A stretch of DNA of 64,000 bases from Phycisphaerales bacterium (GCA_029260395.1 JAJDDJ010000013.1:62001-126000); one strand, 5' to 3'. Positions 1-9,445 are shown, counted from the stretch's first letter. Made by a program: numbers and translations. The notes: generated by a model from the sequence alone, not told the origin.

Positions 1-1
1 G

Positions 2-610
2 ATCACCGAGGGCGAGGTCGATGTGCTGGTGATCGCCGATGCGGACCTGCTCGCGGACCAGTTCTGGCTCGAGGAAGTCGGTTACGGCGGGGCCTCGCTC
101 GGGTACCGCCGGATCTCCGACAACGGCGACCTGGTGCTCAACGCGATCGAGATGGCAGCGGGCGACCGGGCCCTGCTCTCACTCCGCGGGCGAGGCAACT
201 CGAGTCGGCCTTTCACACGCATTGCCGGGTTGCAGCGCCGCGCCGACGAGCAGTTTTCCGCCGAGCTCAAGTCACTCGAAGCAGAGCGAGACAAGGTGGA
301 AGAACAGATCCGCCTCGCTCAGCAGGGCGACCTCGAAGCGCCGCTCGAGGACCAGCTTATTCTCACCCCCGAGCAGGCCCAGCGGGTCGAGGCATTCCGT
401 GGCCAGCTCGTCGAGACCAACAGCCGACTGCGAGACGTTCGGTTCAATCTGAACGAGGACGTCGATCGGCTCGAAGCTTCGATCAAGGCGATCAACATCG
501 GAGCCGGGCCGGTGCTGGTCATCGTGGTGGCGGTGCTGCTGTCGGTCATCCGCTCGCTTCGCTTTGCATCTGATCGCCGCCGGGCGGTCAGCGGCACCCC
601 ACGTTCGTAA
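2..610 (+). CDS. GldG-family ABC exporter auxiliary protein (3' part, 5' end outside window)
   Basis: The reading frame is open from the first bases of the window, so this is the C-terminal part of a larger protein. It has an extracytoplasmic stretch (VLVIADADLLADQFW), then a charged, probably coiled-coil region rich in Glu, Gln and Arg (about residues 75-155). A single C-terminal membrane helix follows (GPVLVIVVAVLLSVI) with a short basic tail. This order is typical of the GldG/DUF7088-type auxiliary component of gliding-type ABC exporters in planctomycetes. The next gene, 18 bases downstream, is a DUF4340 protein, the usual operon partner. The missing N-terminus prevents firm assignment; the family call rests on the C-terminal layout and the neighbour. 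Confidence 0.75.
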   Translation: MTEGEVDVLVIADADLLADQFWLEEVGYGGASLGYRRISDNGDLVLNAIEMAAGDRALLSLRGRGNSSRPFTRIAGLQRRADEQFSAELKSLEAERDKVEEQIRLAQQGDLEAPLEDQLILTPEQAQRVEAFRGQLVETNSRLRDVRFNLNEDVDRLEASIKAINIGAGPVLVIVVAVLLSVIRSLRFASDRRRAVSGTPRS

Positions 611-628
611 GCCGAAGGACCCCCGTTC

Positions 629-1684
629 ATGCGCACAAGAACGCTTCTCTGGCTGGTCTTCATTACGGCTCTCATGGTCCTTGCCGCCGGGGCCACGGTC
701 TGGCAACAGCGCCGCAGCGAGGCGTTCATCGAGCCTCAGCCGCTGGTGGTTGGGTTAGAACACCAACTCAACGAGATAACTTCTGTGAGCATCAAGCAGG
801 GCGATCGTTCGATTATCATCGATCGCTCACCGCAGGGTTGGGTCATCGCAGACCGCGACCAATACCCCGCCAAGATCGAAGAAGTCCGCCGCCTGCTGCT
901 CCAACTGACCGGGCTGTCGCGTCTGGAGCAAAAGTCTTCTGACGCGGAGTTCCTTGGCCCGCTCGGGTTCGGCCCCGATGCGCTCACGCAGCCTTTGCGT
1001 ATCGAACTGAGCGCAGCGAGTGAGACATTCGCCGACTTTGAGGTCGGTGTCACCACGCCTGATGGGCTGGGCCGGTACGTTCGGCTTGTCGCGGACGGCT
1101 CGGTCTGGCTCATAGATGGCACGCTCAGCGCTGATCCAACCGTGCCAGCGTGGGCCGAGACCGACCTGCTCAGGCTCGGCTCCGACTTCCTGCGGTCGAT
1201 CACAACTATGCAAAGAGATGCGCCCGCGTTCACGGTCACTCGCCAGGGCCAGGGACTCGACGCTGAATACACCATCGACCCCATGCCCGATGGCCGGGAG
1301 ATCGGCAGCCCGAGCCAGTTCGCCAAGCTCTTCGGTTCGGTGGCACTGCTGACGTTCGTCGATGTGCGCGAACGAACGGACGACCTGCCTTCACCAGAAG
1401 CCACGCTGACCTACACCACGTCCGCCGACAGCCGGTTCACCATCTCGCACTGGACCGAGGCGGACGACTTCGGCGAGCTGGTGTCGTGGATCACGCTCGA
1501 TTTCGAGGGCGGCCAGTCCCAGCGCAAACAGCTCGAACAGTGGGCGTTTCAGCTCACGCCTTACGCCTCGGGCGCGTTCGCGATGGGCATCGACGACCTG
1601 ACGTTCGAGTTGCCCGAACCGATCGATGACGCGGCCGGCCCCGACCCCGGACTCGAATCTGGCCCGCAGCCCGCGCCGGAGTAG
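629..1684 (+). CDS. DUF4340 domain-containing protein
   Basis: A 351-residue protein with an N-terminal membrane anchor (LLWLVFITALMVLAAGATVW) and a long extracytoplasmic part. The motif region around VSIKQGDRSIIIDRSPQGWV, followed by KIEEVRRLLLQLTGL, matches DUF4340, which normally follows the GldG-like subunit in uncharacterised ABC transporter operons. The C-terminus is Pro/Asp-rich and probably disordered. It starts 18 bases after the GldG-like gene with an AAGGA-type ribosome site, so the two are very likely one operon. The molecular role of DUF4340 is unknown; it is thought to sit outside the membrane with the exporter. Confidence 0.85.
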   Translation: MRTRTLLWLVFITALMVLAAGATVWQQRRSEAFIEPQPLVVGLEHQLNEITSVSIKQGDRSIIIDRSPQGWVIADRDQYPAKIEEVRRLLLQLTGLSRLEQKSSDAEFLGPLGFGPDALTQPLRIELSAASETFADFEVGVTTPDGLGRYVRLVADGSVWLIDGTLSADPTVPAWAETDLLRLGSDFLRSITTMQRDAPAFTVTRQGQGLDAEYTIDPMPDGREIGSPSQFAKLFGSVALLTFVDVRERTDDLPSPEATLTYTTSADSRFTISHWTEADDFGELVSWITLDFEGGQSQRKQLEQWAFQLTPYASGAFAMGIDDLTFELPEPIDDAAGPDPGLESGPQPAPE

Positions 1685-1695
1685 CTCTGCTTCAG

Positions 1696-1971
1696 TCAAC
1701 CGCCGATAGGTTCGCCGCATTCGGGGCACTTGAGCCCGCGCAGGTGATACCCGCACACGCACGCCATCGGCGTCCGCCTTGAGCGATACACGGTGATCTC
1801 CAGGGCCGTCCAACTCGCAAGCCCAGACAGCCCGAGCCAGAGCACCATGCTCGTGCGGTCGTCGGACATGATGAACCACGGCAATAGATTCAGCAACGGC
1901 CCTACCGTGAGCACCACGAAATAGACAAGCGTCAGAGCAGGAAGCAGCAGCAGCCAGTTTCGGTGTCGCAT
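1696..1971 (-). CDS. Small membrane protein with C-terminal zinc ribbon
   Basis: A 91-residue protein, taking the ATG at 1971, which has AGGAG about nine bases upstream; the frame is open further upstream but without a good start. Two or three hydrophobic helices (LLLLPALTLVYFVVLTVG and a Trp-rich second segment) are followed by a C-terminal CxCGYHLRGLKCPECGEP zinc ribbon. The CGYxLRGL..CPECG pattern is common in short planctomycete membrane proteins of unknown role. A gene with a related ribbon lies at 56757-57524, there at the N-terminus. It is convergent with the DUF4340 gene. No function is proposed. Confidence 0.65.
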   Translation of the reverse strand: MRHRNWLLLLPALTLVYFVVLTVGPLLNLLPWFIMSDDRTSMVLWLGLSGLASWTALEITVYRSRRTPMACVCGYHLRGLKCPECGEPIGG

Positions 1972-2081
1972 CGTCTGGTTCTCCTGAGCGATCGGGGTGG
2001 TGGCTTGGCCGGGTACGCGCTGCCGCTTACCCCTACACTGCGTCTCGCTCACGCCCGCCCGCTGCGAGACCTGCTGACCTG

Positions 2082-3143
2082 ATGCCCGATCTTACGCTCG
2101 CAAACTTCGGCCTTTTGATCGTGTACCTGTTGATCGCGGTCGGGGTCTCGTTCCTGTGCTCAATGGCCGAGGCGGCGCTGTTGACGGTTTCCAAGGCGGA
2201 CGCCTCGTTTCTCATCTCTCAGGGCAAGTCAGTAGGTCATCGGCTGCTCGCGATGAAATCGGAGATCGACAGGCCGCTCGCCGCCATCCTCACCCTGAAC
2301 ACCACCGCCAACGTCATCGGCGCGACCGGGGTTGGCGCAGAATCCGTCAGGCTCTTTGGCGATGCTTGGATCGGGCTCACCAGTGCCGTGCTGACCTTTT
2401 TCATTCTCGTGTGTGCCGAGATTATCCCAAAGACTCTGGGCTCGTCGTTCGCCCGCCAGTTGGTACCGTTCACGGTGTTTTCGGTGCAGGGCATGATCTG
2501 GCTGACGTTTCCGATCATCGTACTGCTCAACGCCTTGTCGCGCCTCATCCCGGGCAGCGGTGGAGCCGAGCACGCTTTGTCGCGGGAGCACGTCGCGGTC
2601 CTCGCGGACATGGCCAGCGAGCAAGGCACACTTACACAAGAAGAAACCGGGATCGTCAAGCAGACGCTCCGGCTGCGCGAGATCAGGGTCGCCGAGATCA
2701 TGACCCCTCGGACCGCTGTGTTCATGCTTTCGCGCGATACCACTGTGCAGCAAGCGCTCGAGAACCCCGAGTTCGGCCGGGCCACTCGCGTACCGATCTT
2801 CGGTGATAGCCCCGATGAGATGCTCGGGATTGTGCTTAAGCACGAGGTCTACGCCGCGGCCCTCCGCAAGGAGCTATCCCGCACCGTTGGTTCGATGAAG
2901 CACCCCATCCACGCTGTGCCCGAGATGGCTCCGGTCATGCGAATCTTCGAGGAGTTCGGCCGACTCGGGCACCACCTGTTCCTCGTGGTCGATGAGTACG
3001 GCGGCACCGCCGGGGTCATCGCGCTCGAGGACATCATCGAGGAACTGCTAGGCCGAGAGATTGTCGATGAAACGGATGCCGTCGCCGACCTGCGGGCCAC
3101 GGTCACTCGGGAAACGCCCGAGGACGAAGAGCCAGCCATCTAG
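2082..3143 (+). CDS. CNNM/DUF21 transmembrane protein with CBS pair
   Basis: A 353-residue hemolysin-C/CorC-like membrane protein. Residues about 5-170 form the DUF21 (CNNM) transmembrane domain, including SFLCSMAEAALL near the first helix and ILVCAEIIPKTLG, the usual DUF21 signature. Residues about 200-335 are a CBS pair, opening with IMTPRT and closing with DEYGGTAGVIALEDIIEELLG. The CorC_HlyC C-terminal domain found in many relatives is absent; the chain stops shortly after the second CBS. Family members are linked to magnesium or cobalt export. A TACACT hexamer 43 bases upstream may be part of the promoter. The gene stands alone, convergent with infA. Confidence 0.9.
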   Translation: MPDLTLANFGLLIVYLLIAVGVSFLCSMAEAALLTVSKADASFLISQGKSVGHRLLAMKSEIDRPLAAILTLNTTANVIGATGVGAESVRLFGDAWIGLTSAVLTFFILVCAEIIPKTLGSSFARQLVPFTVFSVQGMIWLTFPIIVLLNALSRLIPGSGGAEHALSREHVAVLADMASEQGTLTQEETGIVKQTLRLREIRVAEIMTPRTAVFMLSRDTTVQQALENPEFGRATRVPIFGDSPDEMLGIVLKHEVYAAALRKELSRTVGSMKHPIHAVPEMAPVMRIFEEFGRLGHHLFLVVDEYGGTAGVIALEDIIEELLGREIVDETDAVADLRATVTRETPEDEEPAI

Positions 3144-3191
3144 TTCTGGGCTTGGTGGTGGGACCGGGCCTGCCAGAGCGTCTGGTAGCGC

Positions 3192-3416
3192 TCAGCGGCG
3201 GTAGGTGATGCGGGCCTTTGTGAGGTCGTAGTGGCTCATCTCGACGGTCACGATGTCGCCCGGGAGGATACGGATGCGGTACTTGCGCATCTTGCCAGAC
3301 AGGTAGGCGAGGATCTCCGTCGACGCCTCATCGGGCAGTCTGACCTTGAACATCGCATTGGGCAGAGCCTCGATAACGGTGGCGTCGAGCGTGAACTTAT
3401 CGTCCTGTTTGGACAT
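3192..3416 (-). CDS. infA: Translation initiation factor IF-1
   Basis: A 74-residue S1/OB-fold protein, the normal IF-1 length. It reads as [20 protein letters not shown], then FKVRLPDE, and a C-terminal [17 protein letters not shown] block, all diagnostic. The ATG at 3416 has AGAGG four bases upstream, which decides this start over an open upstream extension. IF-1 binds the 30S A site during initiation. Here it stands alone, convergent with the CBS protein, rather than in a ribosomal protein operon. Confidence 0.97.
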   Translation of the reverse strand: MSKQDDKFTLDATVIEALPNAMFKVRLPDEASTEILAYLSGKMRKYRIRILPGDIVTVEMSHYDLTKARITYRR

Positions 3417-3520
3417 GCGACCTCTTCTAACAACCGGCCCCAAACCGACTTGCGGGGGCTCGGAGGGCACCATCTCGGGCCGACCCGGCGGATCAGCGAA
3501 CAAATCCTAGGCCTTGAGCG

Positions 3521-3547
3521 TTGACAGGGGCCGGGTGCTGGTACACT
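3521..3547 (+). promoter_or_regulatory. Putative promoter of the RRM gene
   Basis: A perfect TTGACA at 3521-3526 is followed after 15 bases by TACACT at 3542-3547. The spacer is shorter than the usual 16-18. It leaves a leader of about 110 bases before the RNA-binding protein gene at 3661, a length that could hold leader regulation as seen for cold-induced RNA-binding proteins. Confidence 0.5.
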
Positions 3548-3660
3548 CGGGGTGATTCTTCCTGAGCCATCGGAGGCGACGGAAGCTTCGTGACTGCTGC
3601 AGATCGGGACCCGAGACGGATCGGCTGGCAGAGGAAAGTACTCGGGTTCTGGATAGTGGT

Positions 3661-4116
3661 ATGCGACTGTATGTAGGAAATCTTCCGTTTAGCTGTGGTC
3701 CTGATGAACTCCGTCAGGCGTTCGAAGAGTACGGCGCCGTGACCGATGCGCACGTGGTGATGGACCGGGAGACCGGCCGTTCGCGTGGCTTTGGCTTCAT
3801 CGAGATGGGCGACGACGAAGGTCGTGCAGCCATCGAAGGCCTCAACGGCCAAGACATGGACGGACGCCCGCTTCGCGTCAACGAAGCCCAGCCTCGCGAA
3901 CAACGCGGCGGCGGTGGTGGTGGTGGCGGCGGCTGGGGTGGCGGCGGTGGTGGAGGTCGCTCCGGCGGCGGCGGCGGAGGTCGTTCCGGCGGCTCCTCCG
4001 GCGGCGGTTGGGGCGGCGGCGGCGGTGGTGGTCGCTCCGGCGGCGGCGGGGGCGGCGGACGCTCCTCCGGCGGCGGTTGGGGTGGCGGCGGCGGTGGCGG
4101 CAACTCCTGGGGCTAA
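3661..4116 (+). CDS. Glycine-rich RRM RNA-binding protein
   Basis: A 151-residue protein. Residues 1-80 are one RRM with RNP2 LYVGNL near the N-terminus and RNP1 RSRGFGFIEM around residue 42-51. The rest is a low-complexity tail of Gly runs broken by Trp, Arg-Ser and Ser-Ser, ending GNSWG. This layout matches bacterial RNA-binding proteins of the cyanobacterial Rbp type and plant/animal cold-inducible glycine-rich proteins. It probably acts as an RNA chaperone in the cytoplasm. It has its own promoter and a strong terminator, so it is monocistronic. Confidence 0.93.
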   Translation: MRLYVGNLPFSCGPDELRQAFEEYGAVTDAHVVMDRETGRSRGFGFIEMGDDEGRAAIEGLNGQDMDGRPLRVNEAQPREQRGGGGGGGGGWGGGGGGGRSGGGGGGRSGGSSGGGWGGGGGGGRSGGGGGGGRSSGGGWGGGGGGGNSWG

Positions 4117-4178
4117 GCCCAAGGCCGCTGGCTTACTGACCTGCTCACTTAACCATTTGCACAATCAATGACACACGC

Positions 4179-4207
4179 ACCGGGACCCGAAGGGGTCCCG
4201 GTTTTTT
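4179..4207 (+). terminator. Rho-independent terminator of the RRM gene
   Basis: A perfect 10-bp stem (ACCGGGACCC pairing with GGGTCCCGGT) closes a four-base loop and runs straight into six Ts. It lies 63 bases after the RRM stop codon on the same strand. Confidence 0.92.
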
Positions 4208-4254
4208 ATGCCATAGAGAGCATGAATTGCGTGACCGGCTCTAGATGCGCCGCG

Positions 4255-5001
4255 CTACTCACCCATCATCTCTTCCAGATGCCCCGTCTGTTGGGCGATG
4301 ATCAAGAAGGCGATGTTCGCGATAAAGTTCACGAGGTACAACCCCTTAATATGCGCACGATCGTTGATGAACAGGACGTAGATGAGAAACGCCAGCGACG
4401 AGAACGCACAGAGAATCGAGCTGAGACCCACAAATCCCCAGATGCTGTTGCCATCTTGGAACGCGGCGATTACAGCCCAGATGAGCGAGATGAGCCCGAA
4501 CACCAATATGGCTAGCCACAAGATAGCGAACATGGTCTCCGAGTCGTACGACAGCGCCCCCAACCCCCCATAGATCGCTGCCAACCCCCCATAGATAGCC
4601 CACGGCGGGACCTCAATGCTCTTTCCCGAGCCGCCGCCTCCTTGCTTCTTGCCTTCTTTCTCTTTCGGCGCAGCGATGAATCGCGTCTTCATCTGCTTGC
4701 CGCTGGCGATGTTGTACCCGCAGTGAATGCACACCACCGACTCCGGCGTGATATACGCCTGGCACTCAGGGCACGGCGTCTTGGTGCTCGCCGCCGAGTC
4801 CGCCAGCAGGAGTCCCATCACGTCGCCTTCACCAGCAGCATTGGCTCTGGCGTCCGCATCAGCCTTGGCCTTCTGCTTGGCCTTGAGCTTGGCAACACAG
4901 GGCTTGCACAGCCCTCGCCCCTTCTTGTCCACGACATAGGCAACGGTGCTCAGATCGGCCCGGCAGGAGGCGCAGGTTGTTGGCTGGGGCGAATCGGGCA
5001 T
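4255..5001 (-). CDS. Zinc-ribbon membrane protein, unknown function
   Basis: A 248-residue protein. The N-terminal half has a CxxC...CxxC element (CASC at about 10, CKPC at about 32), a Lys/Ala-rich charged stretch, and a second ribbon CPECQ...CIHCGYN (about 77-98). A Gly-rich linker leads to four or five hydrophobic helices from about residue 132 to the C-terminus. A seven-residue unit AIYGGLA is duplicated at the start of the membrane part, reflecting a 21-base tandem repeat. GAGG lies seven bases before the ATG. Similar proteins are common in planctomycetes but have no assigned function. Confidence 0.8.
   Translation of the reverse strand: MPDSPQPTTCASCRADLSTVAYVVDKKGRGLCKPCVAKLKAKQKAKADADARANAAGEGDVMGLLLADSAASTKTPCPECQAYITPESVVCIHCGYNIASGKQMKTRFIAAPKEKEGKKQGGGGSGKSIEVPPWAIYGGLAAIYGGLGALSYDSETMFAILWLAILVFGLISLIWAVIAAFQDGNSIWGFVGLSSILCAFSSLAFLIYVLFINDRAHIKGLYLVNFIANIAFLIIAQQTGHLEEMMGE
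4560..4596. repeat. Short in-frame tandem duplication
   Basis: A 16-base sequence (ccaaccccccatagat) occurs at 4560-4575 and again at 4581-4596, a period of 21 bases. It encodes the repeated AIYGG segment inside the zinc-ribbon membrane protein. A C-run in each copy makes slippage a likely cause. Confidence 0.7.
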
Positions 5002-5068
5002 GGACTGACCTCGTTACATAACGGAATCTCGGCCAGCCTCGCAGCGAGCCCTGATGAGCATACCGCGC

Positions 5069-5102
5069 AAGAAAGCCCCGCGACACAGCGGCCGCGGGGC
5101 TT
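5069..5102 (-). terminator. Terminator of the beta-helix surface protein gene
   Basis: A 10-bp perfect stem (AAGCCCCGCG with CGCGGGGCTT) around a ten-base loop lies about 43 bases past the stop codon at 5145. It continues on the minus strand into CTTTCTT. The T-tract is interrupted, so strength is uncertain. Confidence 0.75.
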
Positions 5103-5144
5103 CGAGAGTTGCCCATCCTGGGACCCGCTGCCGGGCCCAGTGTG

Positions 5145-8100
5145 TCAGATGAAGGTCGCGATATCTGAGAGAACCTCAGTGGTCCACTCCGCAGCGCCGG
5201 GCCGCCACGACGAACGCAGCACGTCGCCGTCGTCGTCGGCCCCGACCACGTTGAGCGTGCCCTCTGGGGTGACGAAGCTGGAGACATCTTCCATGGGGTC
5301 GTAGCCGTTGCTGGTGGCACCATCGGTGATCTGTGAGACAAGCCACTGACCCTCGAACGCGGGGACCCACCAGTAGATGATCAGGTCGCCCTCGGCGTTG
5401 ACACCCGCGTAGTTCATGCCGCTCCAACTCGTGATGTAGCCCGTCATGACCTCGACGATTACGCGGTCGTCGACCGCTCCGCTGTCGTCGGCGATCTGGC
5501 TGAGGTCGCTGCTGACCCAATCACCGCCGAACGCAGGCACCCACCAGGTGACGAGCAGGTTGCCCGACGAGTCGAGGGCGGTCAGGTTGATGCCCCTCCA
5601 GTTGGTAAGAATCACACTGAGCCCGCTGGCAAGGTCGGGAGCCCCGGTGATCTCGGAGAGGTTGCTGAGCGTCCACTCCTCGAACGTGCCGGGCAGCACC
5701 CAGATGTTCTGGACGTCGCCGTTGGTGTCGAGCCCGACGATGCTCCACTGGTTCCACGCGGTAACGTAGCTGACGATCTCGTCGAGCACAGGCGTTGCAA
5801 ATCCGCGACCGTCAAGGTCAGCCGAGATGTCCTCGAACTGCCATGCCGCGCTATCCACGGTTGGCTGAAGGTAGGCAACGAGGCGGTCGCTCGCCGTGTA
5901 ACCCGCGAGGTACACCCGTCCGCCAAGCGTGGTGAAACTAGTCAGCGCTCGCGCGATCGGGGTTGAGCCCGCGACTGTGGCGCCAAGATCCGTCGCGGTG
6001 AACGTGCCGTCGGCCTGCTCGGTGAACACAATCAAGCTGGTATCAGTGAGTACCGCAGCGCGGGTGAGCCCGGCTGCATTCGACCAGATCTCCGTCTGAG
6101 TGCCGAAGTTCGCACTGAAGCCCGTCGCGTCGTCGAGCCTGCGAGCGGTCCATGTGCCGTTGGAAGCCTGCTCGAAGAGCAGCGGCGAACCATCGCCTGC
6201 GACCGCGAGCACGGAGTGCAGGTTGCTGGCCGCGGTCGCGACAACCTCGGAGCCTTCGCCCGCAGTCCGCGCCGGAGAGACAGTGATCGACATCGTGCTG
6301 ATCGGGCCGTCGGCCTCCGCTCCAGGACGGCTCGTGAGCGGGCGAATCAGCAGGGTGGAAGTCCCCAAGGGCAGCGTCGCCGACATTGCACGTGAGATCT
6401 GAACTGTGCCGGAACCGGTTGCGTTCTCGGTGTACGCGCCCTGTCCCAGAAGCTCGCCGTCGTCGGCTACGAGGTTCCCGTTGCGATCGACAAACACCTC
6501 AAAAGCGAGGATCGAACCCGCGGCATCGGAAAACACCGGGCTGGTCGCGTTGATCGTGAACATGCGGTCGCGCTCGACCGACGTCGTCGCGTTGTTGTTG
6601 AAGTCGAGCAGCGTGACGCTGTCGAAGCCTGGCACCGCCTGCAGTGTGACGCTGCCGGTCGATCCTGAGCCCAGCAGCCCTGTGTTGTCGACGGGGATGA
6701 GCAGCAAGTCGCTCGTGCCCACCGGGAGCTGCTCGACTGGGAGAGTGACCGTTCCGCCGATCATGATGGTGTCTATCAGCTCACCCGTGTCGGCAATGCC
6801 GTTGCTGTTTGCATCGCGGTAAACCCGGATGCCCGAGACCGTGCCGTCCACGTCGTTGGCGGCGGTGACGTTGATCACCACCGCGCGGTTGGCGATGGAA
6901 ACGGTCTGCGCCCCGAGAGTCACGGTGGGGCGGTACGCCTCGGTAGCGCCGATGTCGATCCCGCCACCGTCATCACGGCTGAAGCCGCGTGCGTCCTCGG
7001 TGAGACCGAAGTCGTTGATTCCAGCGTTAATGGCCGTGCTGCCCTGCATGGGCATGTGCGTACGGGTGGGACCGCCGAAGTCACCCAGAGCGGTCAGGAT
7101 GGGGTCGGTGTTGATCAGGTTGTTGTTGTTAGCGCTGAGAGTGGTAACGTCCACGTCGGGGTTGGTCGCGTCCGCATCACTGTTACCAGCGAGAATCGTG
7201 CTGGTGAGATCGATGGGGGCGCTGGTCGCACCGATGCCGCCGAACTCGCCACGCGCGGTGTTGTTGGTGATGGTCGAGTTGTTGATCCGCACGTTGGGGG
7301 TCTGGTCGAGCCTGATGCCACCGCCGAAGCTCCCGGTGTTGCCCGATACTGTCGAGTTGCTCAGAAAAAACTGTGACCCGCGGAAGTAGATACCGCCGCC
7401 GTCGCTCGTGCTCGAAAGGTTGCCGCTGATGAGCGAGCTGGTGAAGCGCCCGGTCACGCCCGAGCGGGCCTTATAGAAGCCGCCGCCACGGATGGTCGCG
7501 GTGTTGTCGCTGATGTCGCTGTCCGTGATCTGGCCGGTCGTCGAGGCATCGTGCAGGCCGCCGCCGTCGCGAGCAGCGGTATTCCCGCTAATCGTCGAAT
7601 CGGTGATCGTAAGTGTGCCCGCAGTAGAGAAGATACCACCGCCGTCGAGCGTGTTAGCACGGTTGTTGCTCACGGTGGAGTCGGTGAGCGTGAATGCAAA
7701 CGATATCTCGTCGTTGATACCCGTGAGCATGATGCCGCCGCCGATGCTGCTGGCTGTGTTGCTCGATACGTCGGAAGTCTCGACCACGACGCCTGTGTTC
7801 TCGTCGCCCGAGATGTAAATGCCGCCGCCCGCGGTGGCGTTGTTGCCCGTGACGGTGGAGCCGATCACGTGGACGGTCGGATCAGCCGAACTCGTTGCGA
7901 AGGGCTTTCGAGCGTAGATGCCGCCGCCGTTGTCGGCGGCGGTGTTGCCCGTGAACGTGGAGTCCTCGATCCGAATGGTCTTGCCGCCCGCGTGGTTGGA
8001 TGCGATACCGCCGCCCTGGTCCGCGGCGTTCATCGAGAAACTGGTGCCGGTGACTGTGAGGGTTTCGGCCAAGGACATGATGCCGCCGCCGTCCACGCCC

Positions 8101-9275
8101 GCTGTGTTGGACGTGAACGTGGAGTCGGTAACGATCGCCGTCGATGTCCCCGCAGTGATGATCCGCATACCGCCTGCGGAGCCTGTGGCCTGGTTGCTCA
8201 TGAACGTTGTGTTGGTGAGCGTGGCCGCGCCGCTCGTGCTCATCGCTAGGTCGAGGCCGCCGCCGCTGTCGCCCGCCATGTTGGTGCTGAGCGCGGTGTT
8301 AACGATGCTCAGGGTGCCTCCGTTAGACATGGAGGCGAGGATGCCGCCGCCGCTGCTGGTGGCCATGTTGCCGCTGATCGTTGAGTTGCTGATGGTGATC
8401 GAGTCAGTGGAGACCAGATAGAGCCCGCCGCCGTTGCCGCTCGCCGTGTTGTTGGAGACGGTGGTGGTGGTAAGGACAATCGCGGTGCCGTCGCTTTGGC
8501 TGATGCCGCCGCCGCTTCCGGCGGTCACGCTGTTACCGGTGACGGTGGCGTTGGTCAACGTGATGGTAGAGTCGTCCTCGCCGTTGATTCCCCCGCCCCC
8601 GCCGTCCGCAGTGTTGTTCCGCACAACGCTGCCGTTGAGCGTTACCGTCGTGCTGTTGTTCGCGAAGATGCCGCCACCCGCCGTGGTCGCGGTATTGTTC
8701 TCGATGATTGTTGTTGCGTCGGCGACGAGCGAGCCGTCAGCGAGGTAGATCGCCCCACCCAGCACGCCGCTGCTGCCACGGATGATCACATTCTGCAGCG
8801 TCAGCGCCTCCGAGGACCGGATCGCTCCGCCAACTTCGACACCCGCGTTGCCGTTGATCAGCGTCAGGTCTTGAATCAGCACGGCCGCATCGCTGCCGTT
8901 GCCATCATTGATGTCGAAGATCCGTGTCGTGCTCTGGCCCGAGATAGTGAAGATGCCGGTTGTTGGCCCGCGCACCACGGTTTCGCCACCGATGTTCAGC
9001 GCCGAAGGCACGTCGAGCTGCATCCCCGCTAGGCTCTCCGAGAACACGATCTCGTCGGCCCCGGGGTTGGCGTTGGCATCCGCCACGGCTTCGATCAACG
9101 CGAAGTTGCCAGCGGTCCGGTCGCCGTCGTTGTTCGTGTCGAGCGAGTCAACGACAAACGTCGCGAGCAGCTTGCGCTCTTCGAGCGATTCGCACATCGC
9201 TCGTCCCTCGGCCGAAAGCAGGCGCTGGGCGGTGCGGGAAAGACGACGGCGACGATCGCTCGGTGCGGTGCGCAT
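5145..9275 (-). CDS. LEPR-XLL surface protein with beta-helix, choice-of-anchor Q and C-terminal propeller-like repeats
   Basis: A 1376-residue predicted surface protein. The basic N-terminus leads to CESLEERKLLA (about 28-38), the LEPR-XLL motif found at the start of many large planctomycete exported proteins. About 40-730 is a right-handed parallel beta-helix rich in STVSGNTA, NNTA and GGGI units, as in polymorphic outer membrane repeats. About 735-775 matches a choice-of-anchor Q segment (INAG...DARGFSRDDGGGIDIGA). Two beta-sandwich-like segments follow, with DANSNGIADTGELI and DRNGNLVADDGELL. The last 350 residues hold at least four repeats of about 45-50 residues (e.g. ALDSSGNLLVTWWVPAF), which also occur in the next gene upstream. 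It is likely an adhesin or envelope protein. Confidence 0.9.
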   Translation of the reverse strand: MRTAPSDRRRRLSRTAQRLLSAEGRAMCESLEERKLLATFVVDSLDTNNDGDRTAGNFALIEAVADANANPGADEIVFSESLAGMQLDVPSALNIGGETVVRGPTTGIFTISGQSTTRIFDINDGNGSDAAVLIQDLTLINGNAGVEVGGAIRSSEALTLQNVIIRGSSGVLGGAIYLADGSLVADATTIIENNTATTAGGGIFANNSTTVTLNGSVVRNNTADGGGGGINGEDDSTITLTNATVTGNSVTAGSGGGISQSDGTAIVLTTTTVSNNTASGNGGGLYLVSTDSITISNSTISGNMATSSGGGILASMSNGGTLSIVNTALSTNMAGDSGGGLDLAMSTSGAATLTNTTFMSNQATGSAGGMRIITAGTSTAIVTDSTFTSNTAGVDGGGIMSLAETLTVTGTSFSMNAADQGGGIASNHAGGKTIRIEDSTFTGNTAADNGGGIYARKPFATSSADPTVHVIGSTVTGNNATAGGGIYISGDENTGVVVETSDVSSNTASSIGGGIMLTGINDEISFAFTLTDSTVSNNRANTLDGGGIFSTAGTLTITDSTISGNTAARDGGGLHDASTTGQITDSDISDNTATIRGGGFYKARSGVTGRFTSSLISGNLSSTSDGGGIYFRGSQFFLSNSTVSGNTGSFGGGIRLDQTPNVRINNSTITNNTARGEFGGIGATSAPIDLTSTILAGNSDADATNPDVDVTTLSANNNNLINTDPILTALGDFGGPTRTHMPMQGSTAINAGINDFGLTEDARGFSRDDGGGIDIGATEAYRPTVTLGAQTVSIANRAVVINVTAANDVDGTVSGIRVYRDANSNGIADTGELIDTIMIGGTVTLPVEQLPVGTSDLLLIPVDNTGLLGSGSTGSVTLQAVPGFDSVTLLDFNNNATTSVERDRMFTINATSPVFSDAAGSILAFEVFVDRNGNLVADDGELLGQGAYTENATGSGTVQISRAMSATLPLGTSTLLIRPLTSRPGAEADGPISTMSITVSPARTAGEGSEVVATAASNLHSVLAVAGDGSPLLFEQASNGTWTARRLDDATGFSANFGTQTEIWSNAAGLTRAAVLTDTSLIVFTEQADGTFTATDLGATVAGSTPIARALTSFTTLGGRVYLAGYTASDRLVAYLQPTVDSAAWQFEDISADLDGRGFATPVLDEIVSYVTAWNQWSIVGLDTNGDVQNIWVLPGTFEEWTLSNLSEITGAPDLASGLSVILTNWRGINLTALDSSGNLLVTWWVPAFGGDWVSSDLSQIADDSGAVDDRVIVEVMTGYITSWSGMNYAGVNAEGDLIIYWWVPAFEGQWLVSQITDGATSNGYDPMEDVSSFVTPEGTLNVVGADDDGDVLRSSWRPGAAEWTTEVLSDIATFI

Positions 9276-9445
9276 GGGAAGGTCTCATCTCTAAAATAGA
9301 AAGAGGGAACGGTCTGATGGGAGTCTGTTCGATCGTAAGCCCGCGACCGGGTCGCGGCAGCCTCGATAACGGCCTGTCTTTGAGTGTTTCGGCTGTCACG
9401 GTCCGAAGGGTTCATGTTTCGAGCCCGGGTTGGATGGCCGGTCTC

